A stretch of 64,000 nucleotides of DNA from Schizophyllum amplum (taxonomy: Eukaryota > Basidiomycota > Agaricomycetes > Agaricales > Schizophyllaceae): assembly GCA_007026445.1 (NCBI GenBank), contig VDMD01000118.1, positions 1-64,000 of the forward strand, in the 5' to 3' direction. The position numbers and the translations under genes were made by a program. Below the pieces are notes generated by a model that ran no database searches, was not told the origin of the DNA, and worked only from the letters and a program-made list of their open reading frames with translations. How positions within the stretch are numbered: the first letter of the stretch is position 1; each line of letters starts with the position of its first letter. Of the stretch, positions 1-10,594 are shown piece after piece.

Positions 1-1200
1 GGCAGCGAATAGAGCACCGTTCTCCATGCCGAGTTGCCAATGCGTATCTGAAGGAGGCAGCCCAGATGAGCGGTGCAAGCAAACAACCAGGTCGATAGCT
101 TACGCAGAATCTTCGCCGCGCTAGCGGGATCGTTGACGTTCCACGGAACCTAGGAAATCATCAGAAACGAGTACGACAGACGACTTTGTTATCACCTACT
201 TCGTAGCCACTCCTAGGCGTGAAGAATGCCGGGAAATCGCGAGTCTTCGCGTACGAGATGACGGGGACTCCGAGGGTTTCCTGAAGGCGCGTTAATGGGT
301 TACTCGTGCCAAGTAATGCGCGCGGACCAAGTATTCCAAAGTCCTGCGAGAGTACAACATTTAAGTCTTGCGAGTACGCTGCAGGTACAAACATGAGGCG
401 AACCTTCCGATGTCCAATATTGACTTGACTCCAGCGGACACCAGGCCGACAGGACAGCGAGTCAACTCATGAAGGTCGGCGGAGACGTCCATGGCTAGTA
501 CAGGGTCGGCGACTAAGCTTCCAGATATGCAAAAAGCACGTACTGCTTTCCGCGCCGCGATGCACTCCACCGAGTCTACGATGCAGTCGTAAAGTGGGTG
601 AAGCACGCTTATTTTGCAAGAGCTTACCCTCCAGTGGAGAAGACCTATCCGCTCATTAGCCATCCTCCAGAAGGACCATAGGGGTTCACACACCTTTATG
701 CCCGCAAGCGCCGCGAAAATGAGCGTGGTGCTACACGTCGTTCCTGCCTGCAGTCAGTAGATGTATTCGCTCTCAATGTATCCTCAGACTCACCGCCATC
801 CGCGCCAGCCGTGATCGCCGCCGCTACATCGCGCCGCGAGACCTTCACTGGGTTCTCCGCTCGATATGCCAGCCGCTCAAGCTGTCCGGGATTCAGGCCG
901 ACCTTCACTCGGCCGCCAACGAAGCCGATCGTCGCCGGCACCGCGCCGCCCCTCGCGCCACAAGGCCCTCGAGCTCGCGACCGAGGTCGAGGCAGCGCGG
1001 GGCCGGGAAGCCGTGCGTGATGACTCCGGTTTCGAGTGCGACGACGGGGCGGCCCCGCTTCAAGGGCGTCCTGCACCTCAGGGTGAATATCGATAGGCGC
1101 ACCGGCGTTCGCGGGCGGTGGCGAGGGATAAGGCGCGTGAGGAGACACGGAAGCTGGGGGTAGGCGCCCGTCGCGGGATGAGGGAGCAAGGTAGCCTCAT
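1..1200 (-). CDS. Pseudouridine-5'-phosphate glycosidase (PsuG/IndA family), 5' part, cut by window edge
   Basis: The family cleaves pseudouridine 5'-phosphate to uracil and ribose 5-phosphate; fungal forms are often fused to a PfkB sugar kinase, which would lie beyond position 1. Reading leftwards from an ATG at 1200, family blocks occur in order: PIDIHPEV, VVALETGVITHGFP, VPATIGFVGGRVKVGL and VSRRD in exon 1 (about 794-1200). Next comes GTTCSTTLIFAALAGIKV (694-743), then VFSTGG, LGGVHRGAES, MDVSADLHEL, VKSILDIGR, ETLGVPVISYAKTRDF, PWNVNDP and finally WQLGMENGALFAA at the edge. Each block is joined by a GT-AG intron of about 45-60 nt. Oddity: exon 1 needs about three frame changes (near 1095, 1035 and 945) in GC-rich runs, while the later exons are clean. 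That suggests either sequence errors or early decay. Function is confident from the blocks; whether the gene is intact is not. Confidence 0.8.
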
Positions 1201-1639
1201 GTTGGTCAAGAACAGGAGTCGCGCGCAATGGGCGCTGCACCGCTGTCACGAACGGGAAGGACGACCTAGACGCGACGCGAGGAAGCAGTCATGATCATTG
1301 ATCGTGAGACGAAGATCATCGCGTGCACACCCCCATTTTGTTACTTCATTGTTCTATGGCACAAATTGTTGTCAACGGATTGATACAGTCCAGTCCGAGA
1401 TTTGATTCTATGTATAGTATATGCGCTTCACCCAGTTAATGCCAAGATGATGATTCTCGATGACGACGTCCTGCTCTTGACGGAACTTCCCAGTTGCGCA
1501 CATATCACCTCCTCAGACCCTTGAACGAACCATGTCATAAAAGACATTTGGTCAGAAGGTAAAGTCAGCAAACAACGAGAGGAGATCATGCTCAAGTAAC
1601 ACACCAATAACGATGTGTGAACAGCGATCCGAGTCTGCT
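1201..1639. other. Intergenic, nothing recognised
   Basis: AT-richer stretch between the divergent start of the glycosidase gene and the 3' end of the F-box gene. No conserved peptide, repeat or RNA gene was recognised. Confidence 0.5.
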
Positions 1640-2860
1640 TCACATTAAAAGTCGTTTTTCGCTGAACCCGAGAGGAAGGAGTTCGAACTCGGGATATTGG
1701 TTGCACCATTCTTCATCAATGACCACCGTGCAAAAATCCGGAGAGATCTTCTGGCGTTCTCGCGTGAAGTCAGCAAGCTTGCTAATTTCTGTGCCATCTT
1801 CCGAGCAGAACCAAGGCGAGTCGACAACCTCAATCCGCTTCAAGTCCGGCCACGCATCCACGGGCCAATTCATTGACTTCAGATTTACATCCGCCAAGAT
1901 GAGATGGCGCATGGCTTTGAGGGAAAGCAGGAAAGGCAGAGCGTTATGGACACCGAAGTAGTCGTGAAGGTGCAGAGTGTGCAGAGACGAGAACATGGTG
2001 GACGAAGGCGGGAAGAGCTGCTGCAGTCGATCACTGGTGGTCTCTTCACCCAGTTCAAGGTACTCCAAGGAGGGGAAAGAGAACCTGGCAATCTTCGGAC
2101 GGCGGGAAGCAGAGGTTGTCGCCAACTCCACCGCAAATTGTTTGACCGATGTTGATTCGACGATTGTGAAGGGATACGTAAGGTCGCCTGTCTGTGGTCC
2201 ATAGCTTTCAAGGACAAGAGTATGCAAAAGAGGACAGCAGCGAAGGATGGTGCGCAACTGTACGCCGTCACAGGGCAGGTAAGATAGATAGAGGGATGTG
2301 AGGCTTCCAGGGAGCGAGAGACACTCGAGGCATCCGTTGATGACCTTCAACTGCCGCAGCGCCGGTAGGCGCAGAGACCGACACGAATGAGGCGTACTAG
2401 GAAAGTTGTGCATGCACTGCAGAGACTGAAGTAGAGGTGCTCCGTCGAATTGAGCCAGGAATTCAGTCACGTAGTGCATGCTGTTGGCGTAAATGTGGAT
2501 TTCCGATGTGCGCGATGCCAATCGCGCAGCGCATTCGATCTGCGCCGGTGATAGGGGACCGCCGACCAGTTTTACGTCGAGGAGCAGGGGGCGAATGATG
2601 GAGCGGGACTCGTAGAGGTGAACGTAGGGAAGAGGATTGTCGTAGTCGGAGAAGCAGATGGTGTTCCACAACGCAGGCGTATGTATTGATAATGTGCGCC
2701 AGCGCCTGCAGACATGGCTGACGCGAATAGGGAAAGATTCAATGCCGCGATTCATTTGGTCGACGGCTGTCGTTCCGCTTTCAAAAATAACGCCGAGGAG
2801 CTCATTTGGAAGCCTAGAAATCGGGCCCGGTGGCGAAGATCCTTGCATTTTCGCCAGCAT
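1640..2860 (-). CDS. F-box domain protein (LRR-like C-terminus)
   Basis: Probable SCF ubiquitin-ligase substrate adaptor; the substrate is unknown. The chosen start is an ATG at 2860, shortly before the F-box core ISRLPNELLGVIF, and the diagnostic VSHVCRRWR and LWNTI elements follow. The rest has leucine-spaced segments (LPALRQLKVINGC, SLTSLYLSYL, LEYLELGE) like the LRR-type scaffold of agaricomycete F-box families. A frame extension up to 2989 has only a GTG and is not used. Single exon, about 406 residues, ending at 1640. It is divergent from RAD51 (about 300 bp apart). Two paralogues with the same layout lie at 12865-14076 and 52261-53745, so a locally dispersed family is visible here. Confidence 0.85.
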   Translation of the reverse strand: MLAKMQGSSPPGPISRLPNELLGVIFESGTTAVDQMNRGIESFPIRVSHVCRRWRTLSIHTPALWNTICFSDYDNPLPYVHLYESRSIIRPLLLDVKLVGGPLSPAQIECAARLASRTSEIHIYANSMHYVTEFLAQFDGAPLLQSLQCMHNFPSTPHSCRSLRLPALRQLKVINGCLECLSLPGSLTSLYLSYLPCDGVQLRTILRCCPLLHTLVLESYGPQTGDLTYPFTIVESTSVKQFAVELATTSASRRPKIARFSFPSLEYLELGEETTSDRLQQLFPPSSTMFSSLHTLHLHDYFGVHNALPFLLSLKAMRHLILADVNLKSMNWPVDAWPDLKRIEVVDSPWFCSEDGTEISKLADFTRERQKISPDFCTVVIDEEWCNQYPEFELLPLGFSEKRLLM

Positions 2861-3160
2861 GACTTTGAGGCGCGGGTGCAGACACCAGAGTAACAGTTTG
2901 AGGGCTGGGAGTGGGAGACACTGCGAGCGTCTAGTGCTATAAGCGCAGGTATCAACGCCGTCGTCTAGGGAGAAGCGCGCGAGACTCACAGGTAGAGTTG
3001 ATGAGGGCGAGAGTCAAGAACGACCAGCGGGTCCAAACCCGGACCGCAACAAACCGCAACACGGTCACATGATAACTTGCTTACAGTGATCGTGGGAATA
3101 TTTGTTGCCCGCGTCTCTGACCTGTCCGCTTACTCATCGACAAGTACCGCGTCCGACCAT

Positions 3161-4435
3161 ATGTCCCAGTCCCAGCAAGAAGAGACCAGCGAAGAGTACC
3201 AGCTTGCTGGACCACTCTTAGTTTCCAAGCTTCAGGAGGCCGGCATTCACCCCAATGACATCAAGAAGCTCGCGGAGGCGGGGCTGAACACGGTCGAGGC
3301 GGTCGCCTTTACGCCCAAGAAGGCCCTGGTCACTATCAAGGGCATTTCAGACCAGAAGGCGGACAAGATTCTTGCGGAAGGTGCGTCACAATGTGTTACA
3401 TTGCTGCCATTGTCGCTGACTCTGCACCATAGCGCAGAAGATCGTACCCTTGGGCTTCCAGAGCGCTACTGAGGTGCACGCCCGCCGCGCTGAGCTCGTA
3501 CACATTACCACAGGCTCCAAGCAGCTCGACGCACTTCTAGGAGGTATGTCGGCCGCATATATGCGCTGCTTTGGCCACTTACACACATGCAGGCGGCATC
3601 GAGACCGGCGCGATCACCGAGCTCTTCGGCGAGTTCAGGACAGGCAAATCGCAGCTGTGCCACACCCTCGCGGTGACGTGCCAGCTGCCAGTGAGCATGG
3701 GCGGCGGCGAGGGCAAATGTTTGTACATCGATACGGAAGGCACGTTCCGCCCCGTTCGGCTGCTCGCGGTCGCGGAGCGCTTCGGGCTGAACGGCGAGGA
3801 GGTGCTGGACAACGTCGCGTATGCACGCGCATACAACGCGGACCACCAGAACGCGCTGCTTACGAGTGCTAGCGCGCTCATGTCCGAGTCTCGGTGCGTG
3901 CCTCTAGTGCCTGCCCCTGGTCGCTGGTCTGATGAAGCGCGTCCAGTTTCTGCCTCCTGATCGTCGATTCGTGTACAGCGCTGTACCGAACGGACTTCAG
4001 CGGCCGAGGAGAGCTGTCCTCACGGCAGAACCATCTTGGCAAGTTCTTGCGGACGCTTCAACGACTCGCGGATGAGGTAAGGGCACGCTGCCCCCCTCGA
4101 ACGTGCTGAGCTCATGAGTTGTGACAGTTCGGAATTGCTGTCGTCGTGACGAACCAGGTCATGTCCAACCCGGATGCTGCTGCCGGGCCCTACGCGAGCA
4201 ATGAGAAGAAGCCCATCGGTGGGAACATCATGGCGCACGCTTCCACGACTCGGTACGTCCTCTTTAGACAAGGACTAGCCTCGGATCTTGACTGCCTGCT
4301 CTTAGCCTGCAACTCAAGAAGGCGCGCGGTAACACACGGACGTGCAAGATTTACGACTCGCCATGCCTGCCGGAGATGGAGACGCACTTCGCGATATTGC
4401 AAAGCGGCATAGGAGATCCCGAAGAAGAACCTTGA
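3161..4435 (+). CDS. RAD51: DNA repair and recombination protein RAD51
   Basis: Eukaryotic RecA-family recombinase that forms the nucleoprotein filament for strand invasion in homologous recombination. Six exons: 3161-3380, 3433-3543, 3593-3893, 3947-4076, 4128-4252, 4306-4435, all with GT-AG introns. The N-terminal helix-hairpin-helix region ([29 protein letters not shown]) precedes LLGGGIETG. Walker A is GEFRTGKSQ, and [10 protein letters not shown] follows. Walker B is [17 protein letters not shown] (usually VDSAT or similar, here VDSCT). [32 protein letters not shown] and [10 protein letters not shown] are present, so it is RAD51 rather than DMC1. The length matches the family. The ATG at 3161 gives the usual acidic N-terminus; nothing suggests damage. 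Confidence 0.95.
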
Positions 4436-4615
4436 GGGTACTCGGACCCATAAGTACCTCACGCTTTCACTTTGTACACGGATCTGGTGCACCTTGCTGT
4501 ATTGTAGAGAAGTATCCTGCTGGCTGATAATCAATGTTATGCTTCACGACCTCGAAGGCTCGTATTCTCTTCTGTGGCAAATAATTTTTTCCGGACCCCA
4601 TATCGTCGGGCCTTG

Positions 4616-5503
4616 AAGCCCAGGGAGAAGTCCGTCAGCTCAGGTCGCGCGACGTAGTGCCAGGTCAATCTTCAGTTCATTTCTCGGGAAATGAACGACT
4701 CTGATTCAGCGACATCGAGCCAGATACAGACGGAAGAATTCGAAGTCGTTTCAATTTCTGAAAATCCAGGATTCTGAGCTGAAAGTTGTGAAATTTACGA
4801 ATGCCTCCCGAATGAGAATCGCAGCCCACCGCACGAAGTCGAAAATCTGACGCTGACCAACTTGCGCGCCAGCCACCGTGAGAAAGGCAAACTGCCGACT
4901 GTAAAAGGAAGGCGCCTGGTGCTCTGAGTTTCTTCGCTACTTCCACCATGTGCATGCCCTACCGCTCCTTTGACTGAGGCTCTTCGACGTTCGTGCAGCA
5001 AAATCCCATGAAGAGGGTGGACGGAGTGCCGTTGTCCGGGCTCTGCGTTGAGAGTCGCTCAACGCTCCCTTGTGGGATGTTCACGGAGGTGCGTGCAAGC
5101 TTTCTCCCTCTAGCACCCAGTTTTCTCACCGGCCTCTCAAGACTCAGCATCGTGGGCAACGACGGGTCTCCCGATAGTTTTACCGCGTGGTTCTGTGGCG
5201 ACGATGCCGTCAGCCGCAATGTACGCGCTGGCACACGGTCATGGTCGGCACGCGCCTGGCACGCGCTAACAGCCTCAGTGTTGCCGGGCCCCCCATCCCC
5301 CATCTCATGCTTGTCAGCTCTCGCTACTCCCGGTCGTCCACAGTGTCACGGTAGGCATGTAGCTCAGTGTATTCAGTAGTAGTACTAGTATAGCAGTATG
5401 CAATGCACATTCTTTGACACCTCCCTTCGCGCTATCGAAAACCCGGCTCAGAATCAAGATACGAAGAAGAAGAAAAGTATCGTCGCGCCAGGTGCCGCCA
5501 GAA
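4616..5503 (+). repeat. Left arm of an 888-bp inverted repeat
   Basis: This arm is the reverse complement of 5683-6570. Coordinates pair around 5593 (paired positions sum to 11186), and every stretch I translated on both arms was identical. The outer end reads cttgaagcccagggagaag; just outside it the two arms diverge. No protein family is recognisable in any frame. The mirrored reading frames (for example 4993-5379 versus 5807-6193) are a by-product of the symmetry. Confidence 0.9.
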
Positions 5504-5682
5504 AGCTTGAAGCCCAGGGAGAAGTCCGTCAGCTCAGGTCGCGCGAGATAGGGAAATATAGTTTGGTCTCGATATGGTACGATGTCGCCAATGCACGCAC
5601 TATGATAATTCGCGCCACATCGCGCGAGGTCGCGCGAGATCGTTCCTCTTTTCCAAGTGTTTCAGCACAATTATCTGGCTTG
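5504..5682. repeat. Spacer of the inverted repeat with a third copy of the arm terminus
   Basis: The 179-bp loop opens (5505-5548) with another copy of the outer-arm end: gcttgaagcccagggagaag followed by tccgtcagctcaggtcgcgc, in the same orientation as the left end at 4611. The remainder contains repeated tcgcgcgag motifs (about 5619-5642). No coding signal. Confidence 0.8.
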
Positions 5683-6570
5683 TTCTGGCGGCACCTGGCG
5701 CGACGATACTTTTCTTCTTCTTCGTATCTTGATTCTGAGCCGGGTTTTCGATAGCGCGAAGGGAGGTGTCAAAGAATGTGCATTGCATACTGCTATACTA
5801 GTACTACTACTGAATACACTGAGCTACATGCCTACCGTGACACTGTGGACGACCGGGAGTAGCGAGAGCTGACAAGCATGAGATGGGGGATGGGGGGCCC
5901 GGCAACACTGAGGCTGTTAGCGCGTGCCAGGCGCGTGCCGACCATGACCGTGTGCCAGCGCGTACATTGCGGCTGACGGCATCGTCGCCACAGAACCACG
6001 CGGTAAAACTATCGGGAGACCCGTCGTTGCCCACGATGCTGAGTCTTGAGAGGCCGGTGAGAAAACTGGGTGCTAGAGGGAGAAAGCTTGCACGCACCTC
6101 CGTGAACATCCCACAAGGGAGCGTTGAGCGACTCTCAACGCAGAGCCCGGACAACGGCACTCCGTCCACCCTCTTCATGGGATTTTGCTGCACGAACGTC
6201 GAAGAGCCTCAGTCAAAGGAGCGGTAGGGCATGCACATGGTGGAAGTAGCGAAGAAACTCAGAGCACCAGGCGCCTTCCTTTTACAGTCGGCAGTTTGCC
6301 TTTCTCACGGTGGCTGGCGCGCAAGTTGGTCAGCGTCAGATTTTCGACTTCGTGCGGTGGGCTGCGATTCTCATTCGGGAGGCATTCGTAAATTTCACAA
6401 CTTTCAGCTCAGAATCCTGGATTTTCAGAAATTGAAACGACTTCGAATTCTTCCGTCTGTATCTGGCTCGATGTCGCTGAATCAGAGTCGTTCATTTCCC
6501 GAGAAATGAACTGAAGATTGACCTGGCACTACGTCGCGCGACCTGAGCTGACGGACTTCTCCCTGGGCTT
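5683..6570 (-). repeat. Right arm of the 888-bp inverted repeat
   Basis: Mirror copy of 4616-5503. Beyond it the host side has cttgaag repeated three times (6568-6592). The direct 8-mer ccttgaag occurs at 4611-4618 and 6585-6592. It could be a target duplication, but the position is not flush with the arms, so this is weak. Confidence 0.9.
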
Positions 6571-6841
6571 GAAGCTTGAAGCTGCCTTGAAGCTTGGCGA
6601 AGCGACGCTCCTTGAATCTTTCGTTGTTACATGTAACCTTCGCAAGCTCTTCAGCTACTTGATGAACCTCACAAAACGGATTGGCAATTACTTTTGTGCC
6701 CCGTAGAGCTGATATTACATCGGATGATACCCTCCAGTTGAATGGTGTCTGGCGCTACAAAGCAGATAGCAAGAGGACAACTAGTGTACAGTAATAAGCG
6801 TTAAATACATAATTGTCTGCCACCTCACGATCTAATCCATT

Positions 6842-8298
6842 CTATGCGAGGAAACGGGTGAGGATGTTGGCCTCCGTGGCATTGATGCGGTCGCGGAGAT
6901 TTTTGAGGTCGTCGGGGCCGACGTTGGCGATGTCTGCAAGCAGATACGCGATGTCGCCCTTGGAGTCGGAGAACTGCTTCTCGACGTTGAAGGAGGAGAG
7001 GGCGTCGTTGACCTGGCGAAGGACACCAGGCACGTTCTTGTGCGCGTAGCACATGCGCACGCGGTCGTTCTCGTCCGCGGAGATCGCGCGGAGGTCGACC
7101 TCGGGGAAGTTGACGGCGCCGAGAGTCGAGCCGAACCAGAGGTAGCGGGTGAGGGCGGAGGAGACCTCCTCGCCGATGGAGCGCTGGGCCTCCTCCGTCG
7201 AGCCGCCGATGTGCGGGGTGAGGATGACGTTGGGGTGGTTGCGGAGCTCGGAGGCCCAGCTGTTGAGCTCGTCGTCGAAGGGGGCACCGTTCGCGCCGGG
7301 CTCGCGGGGGAAGACGTCGATGGCGGCGCCGGCGACGTGGCCGGCCTTGAGGGCTTCGATGAGCGCGGGAATGTCGACGACCTTGCCGCGGGCGTTGTTG
7401 AGGAGGTAGGCGCCCTTCTTCATCTGCGCGAACTGCTCGCGGCCCATCATGTTGATGGTGTCGGGGAGCTCGGGGACGTGGAGGGTGACAAAGTCGGACT
7501 GGTTGAGGAGGTCGTTGAGGGAGTCGACCTGGTGGGCAGAGCCGAGGGGCATGAGGTTGACGATGTCGTGGAAGAGGACGCGCATGCCGAAGGACTCTGC
7601 GAGAACGGAGAGCTGGGAGCCGATGTGGCCGTAGCCGACAATGCCGAGGGTCTTGCCGCGGACCTCCCAGCAGCCCTTGGACTGCTTGTTCCAGATGCCT
7701 GCGCGGAGCTCGCCGGCGCGGTCGAAGAGCTGGCGCGAGAGCACGACGAGCTCGCCCATGACGAGCTCTGCGACGGAGCGGGAGTTGGAGAAGGGGGAGT
7801 TGAAGACGGCGATGCCCGCCTTGGCTGCGGTCTCGAGGTCGACCTGGTTCGTGCCGATGCAGAAGCAGCCGATGACAATGAGCTGGGGGGGAGGTTAGAC
7901 GCACTGCAAGGGACAGAGAGTCTACGGGCGCTTACCTTGCTCGCAGCCTTGATCACCTTTGCAGTGATCTTAGTCTTGCTGCGAATGCCGATGCCATGGT
8001 ACTGGGGGATCTTCTCCAGCAGCTCCTCCTCGGACATGGCCTTGGTAGAGTGATCGACGTGGAAGCCCTCTGCGCGCAGGCGCCTGACAGCCTCCTGGCT
8101 GATGTTTTCGAGCAGCAGCAGGCGCAGGTTCTCGTTCTCGACCGGGTGGAGGACCTTGGGCTGGCGGACGTTGCTGAGGGCTGCCTGGGCCATGCGCTCG
8201 TGCAGGCTGCCGCTGGCGGCGGTGGGGGAGACGGAGACGGCGTGGGCGGCGGCGGCGCTGGGGATGGAGATGGGCGGGCTCATTGTTACGATGGTCAT
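6842..8298 (-). CDS. SER3: D-3-phosphoglycerate dehydrogenase (serine biosynthesis)
   Basis: Oxidises 3-phosphoglycerate to 3-phosphohydroxypyruvate with NAD+, the first step of serine synthesis (cytosol). Two exons (7936-8298 and 6842-7882) around a 53-nt intron give about 467 residues, the usual fungal SER3/SER33 size. Visible elements: N-terminal KVLHPVENENLRLLLLENIS, substrate-domain RSVAELVMGE, NAD-binding GIVGYGHIGSQ, the catalytic Arg context NNARGKVVD, a Glu in VFPREPG, and the catalytic His in TPHIGGSTEEAQ. The C-terminal ACT domain has KNVPGVLRQVNDAL, and the protein ends ANILTRFLA. The first ATG at 8298 is preferred over an upstream GTG. It is divergent from HIS7 with a 211-bp shared promoter. 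Confidence 0.95.
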
Positions 8299-8448
8299 GT
8301 CGTCCGCGTTCACTTGTTTTTATAGTCGGGCACGAGCTGGAATCACGTCAAAAAGGCGACAAGACTTGTTTGCGGTTTGTCCGCGGTCAAGGGGCGCTTA
8401 CCCGATGCGCAATCAGATCTGACAGCGATCGCGCTCGGTTGTTCGCCG

Positions 8449-8456
8449 CTGACTCG
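8449..8456 (+). promoter_or_regulatory. GCN4/CPC1-like site (CTGACTCG)
   Basis: CTGACTCG matches six of the seven TGACTCA bases bound by Gcn4/CPC1-type bZIP factors. It lies in the 211-bp region between the divergent serine and histidine biosynthesis genes. Regulation by general amino-acid control is inferred, not shown. Confidence 0.35.
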
Positions 8457-8495
8457 GCCAGAACCCGTCTTGTTCTACCCCTTGTTCTCACCGCC

Positions 8496-8503
8496 CGAGT
8501 CAG
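8496..8503 (-). promoter_or_regulatory. Second GCN4/CPC1-like site, inverted
   Basis: CGAGTCAG is the exact reverse complement of the site at 8449-8456. It sits 7 bp before the HIS7 start codon, so it may act in the 5' UTR region or be coincidental. Confidence 0.3.
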
Positions 8504-8509
8504 CCACTC

Positions 8510-10210
8510 ATGGGCCTCTACCTCCTCGACTACGGCGCAGGCAACGTCCAGAGTCTCGCCAACTCCATTACAAAGCTCGGCCATAAATTCACCTGGATCG
8601 CCAGCCCCGATGACTTCGACAAGGCCACCGTCAGTCGTTCCCACCTCCAGCGCGGCCATGCCCCCCATTCATTCCCTTCTTAGAGCCTCATATTCCCGGG
8701 GGTCGGCGCCTTCGAAACCGCTGTAGACGGACTTGCCTCTCGAGGCTTACTCGAGCCTCTCCGCGCATACCTCCGGTCAGGCCGTCCGTATTTCGGAATA
8801 TGCATCGGAATGCAGGTTCTATTCGCCAGCTCCAGCGAGTGTCCTGGGTCGGCCGGCTTGGGCGTCATACCGGGACCCATTGAGCGCTTCGACGCCTCGG
8901 ACAAGTCCGTGCCACACATGGGATGGAACTTGGCTAGGCGCGTGTACCCTGAACAGGGTATGGACTCCCAGGACTACTACTACTTTGTGCACTCGTACTG
9001 CGCCAAGTACGACCCCGTTGCGTACCCGGAAGCTGCGACATTTGCCCACACCGTCACACAATACGGCCAGGAGCTCTTCATTTCCACAGTGCAGAAAGAC
9101 AATGTCTTTGGCACCCAATTTCACCCAGAAAAATCCGGCGCGGCAGGCCTCGCTCTTGTCGACGAATGGTTGCGGAAAACCGAAGGGGAACGCGCTACCC
9201 TGACAACCTCGTCAACAGGACCACCGCCGCGTCTCGCACCCCGAGCAGAGCAAACGCTCACCAAACGCATCATCGCGTGCATGGACGTTCGCGCCAACGA
9301 CGCAGGCGACCTCGTCGTCACTAAGGGCGACCAGTACGACGTCCGCGAAAAGGCCGACGTGCAGACAGAAACAGCGGGTGCGGTGCGAAATCTCGGCAAG
9401 CCCGTCGCGCTGGCGGCGCGCTACTACGAGGCAGGCGCAGATGAGCTTTGCTTGCTAAACATCACGTCCTTCCGCCACTCGCCCCTGCGCGACCAGCCGA
9501 TGCTCGCCGTCGTACGCGCCGCCGCAGAAACTGTCTTCGTCCCGCTCACCATTGGTGGCGGTATCAGGGACTCGGTTGATCCGGACGGCACGAAGCGGAC
9601 TGCGCTGGAGGTTGCTGGCGTCTACTTTCGCGCGGGCGCGGACAAGGTCAGCATCGGGAGCGAGGCGGTCTACGCGGTTGAGCGTCTACGAGCGATGGGC
9701 GGCCGGGGCGATGGTACGAGCGCAATCGAGACAATCGCCAAGGTGTACGGGCGACAGGCCGTGGTCGTGTCCATCGACCCGAAGCGGGCGTATGTGGACG
9801 AGTCGTATGATGGGCCGCGAAAGGATGAGGTTGTCCGGGGGGAGGATGGCAAGGCGTGGTGGTATCAGTGCACAGTCTCGGGCGGGCGAGAGACGAGGGA
9901 TTTGTCGGTTGGTGAGCTCGCGCAGGGCGTGGAGACGCTCGGCGCTGGTGAGCTCCTCGTGAACAGCATCGACCGAGATGGGACGGGGATGGGCTTTGAT
10001 CTGCAGCTTCTGGCGATTGTAAAGAGCCGGGTGCGCATACCAGTGGTCGCGAGTAGCGGAGCAGGCGCGCCAGGACATTTCGTAGACGTATTCCGGCAGA
10101 CGGGCGTGGAGTCGGCGCTGGCGGCAGGTATTTTCCACCGCGAGGAGGTGCGGATAGAGGACGTAAAGGGGGCGCTAGCAGCAGAGGGGATTCCAGTGCG
10201 TCGACGGTAG
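8510..10210 (+). CDS. HIS7: Bifunctional imidazole glycerol phosphate synthase (glutaminase + cyclase)
   Basis: Makes imidazole glycerol phosphate and AICAR in histidine synthesis, with the HisH-type glutaminase and HisF-type cyclase fused as in all fungi. Two exons, 8510-8629 and 8684-10210. N-terminal glutaminase: LLDYGAGNVQSL, FPGVGAF, the nucleophile Cys in YFGICIGMQ, and the His/Glu pair in TQFHPEKSG. The cyclase starts near KRIIACMDVRAND and shows KGDQYDVREK, YYEAGADELCLLNI, PLTIGGGIRD, AGADKVSIGSEAV, ELLVNSIDRDG and VASSGAGAPGHF. About 548 residues, in line with yeast HIS7 (552). It shares a promoter with the phosphoglycerate dehydrogenase gene. Confidence 0.96.
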
Positions 10211-10594
10211 CGAGTAGATATCAGAGAAATTGCAACCTTTGGTATGCGCGGCGGCCGCATGGGGGACCCCACGGAGGCGAACTGCGGGGGTAAGGGTGTG
10301 ACAGAAAACGTGTGTTTGTCGAGGAGGGGTGCAAACTCCACCACGACGTCGCCTGGAGGCGCCGATTATGACGCAGGTCGGCTGACCTCGGATTGGCGAG
10401 CCGCTTTGGAACCGCCTCGAATCGAACTCGCCTTTTGCTTCAGACCACCATCGCCAGCCGTGCTCGTCGTGCTCGCCGTCGCCGCCATCGTTGTCGTCGC
10501 CAGCAGCAACAACCAGCCCGCATCAGACTAGCCATCAGCTCCACTTGGCGCACGTGAGACTCAGCCAGACGACCTCATTGGGTTTTGATTGAAA
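10211..10594. other. Intergenic, probable PAL1 promoter
   Basis: Between the HIS7 stop and the PAL1 start. GC-rich, with tandem cgccgtcgc-like runs near 10470-10500. No gene or RNA recognised. Confidence 0.4.

Noticed and set aside
4993..6193. Mirrored open frames of 114-128 codons in both arms of the palindrome
   Set aside because: They exist in pairs only because the arms are reverse complements; no family match, no splice signals, and several overlap each other in opposite directions.
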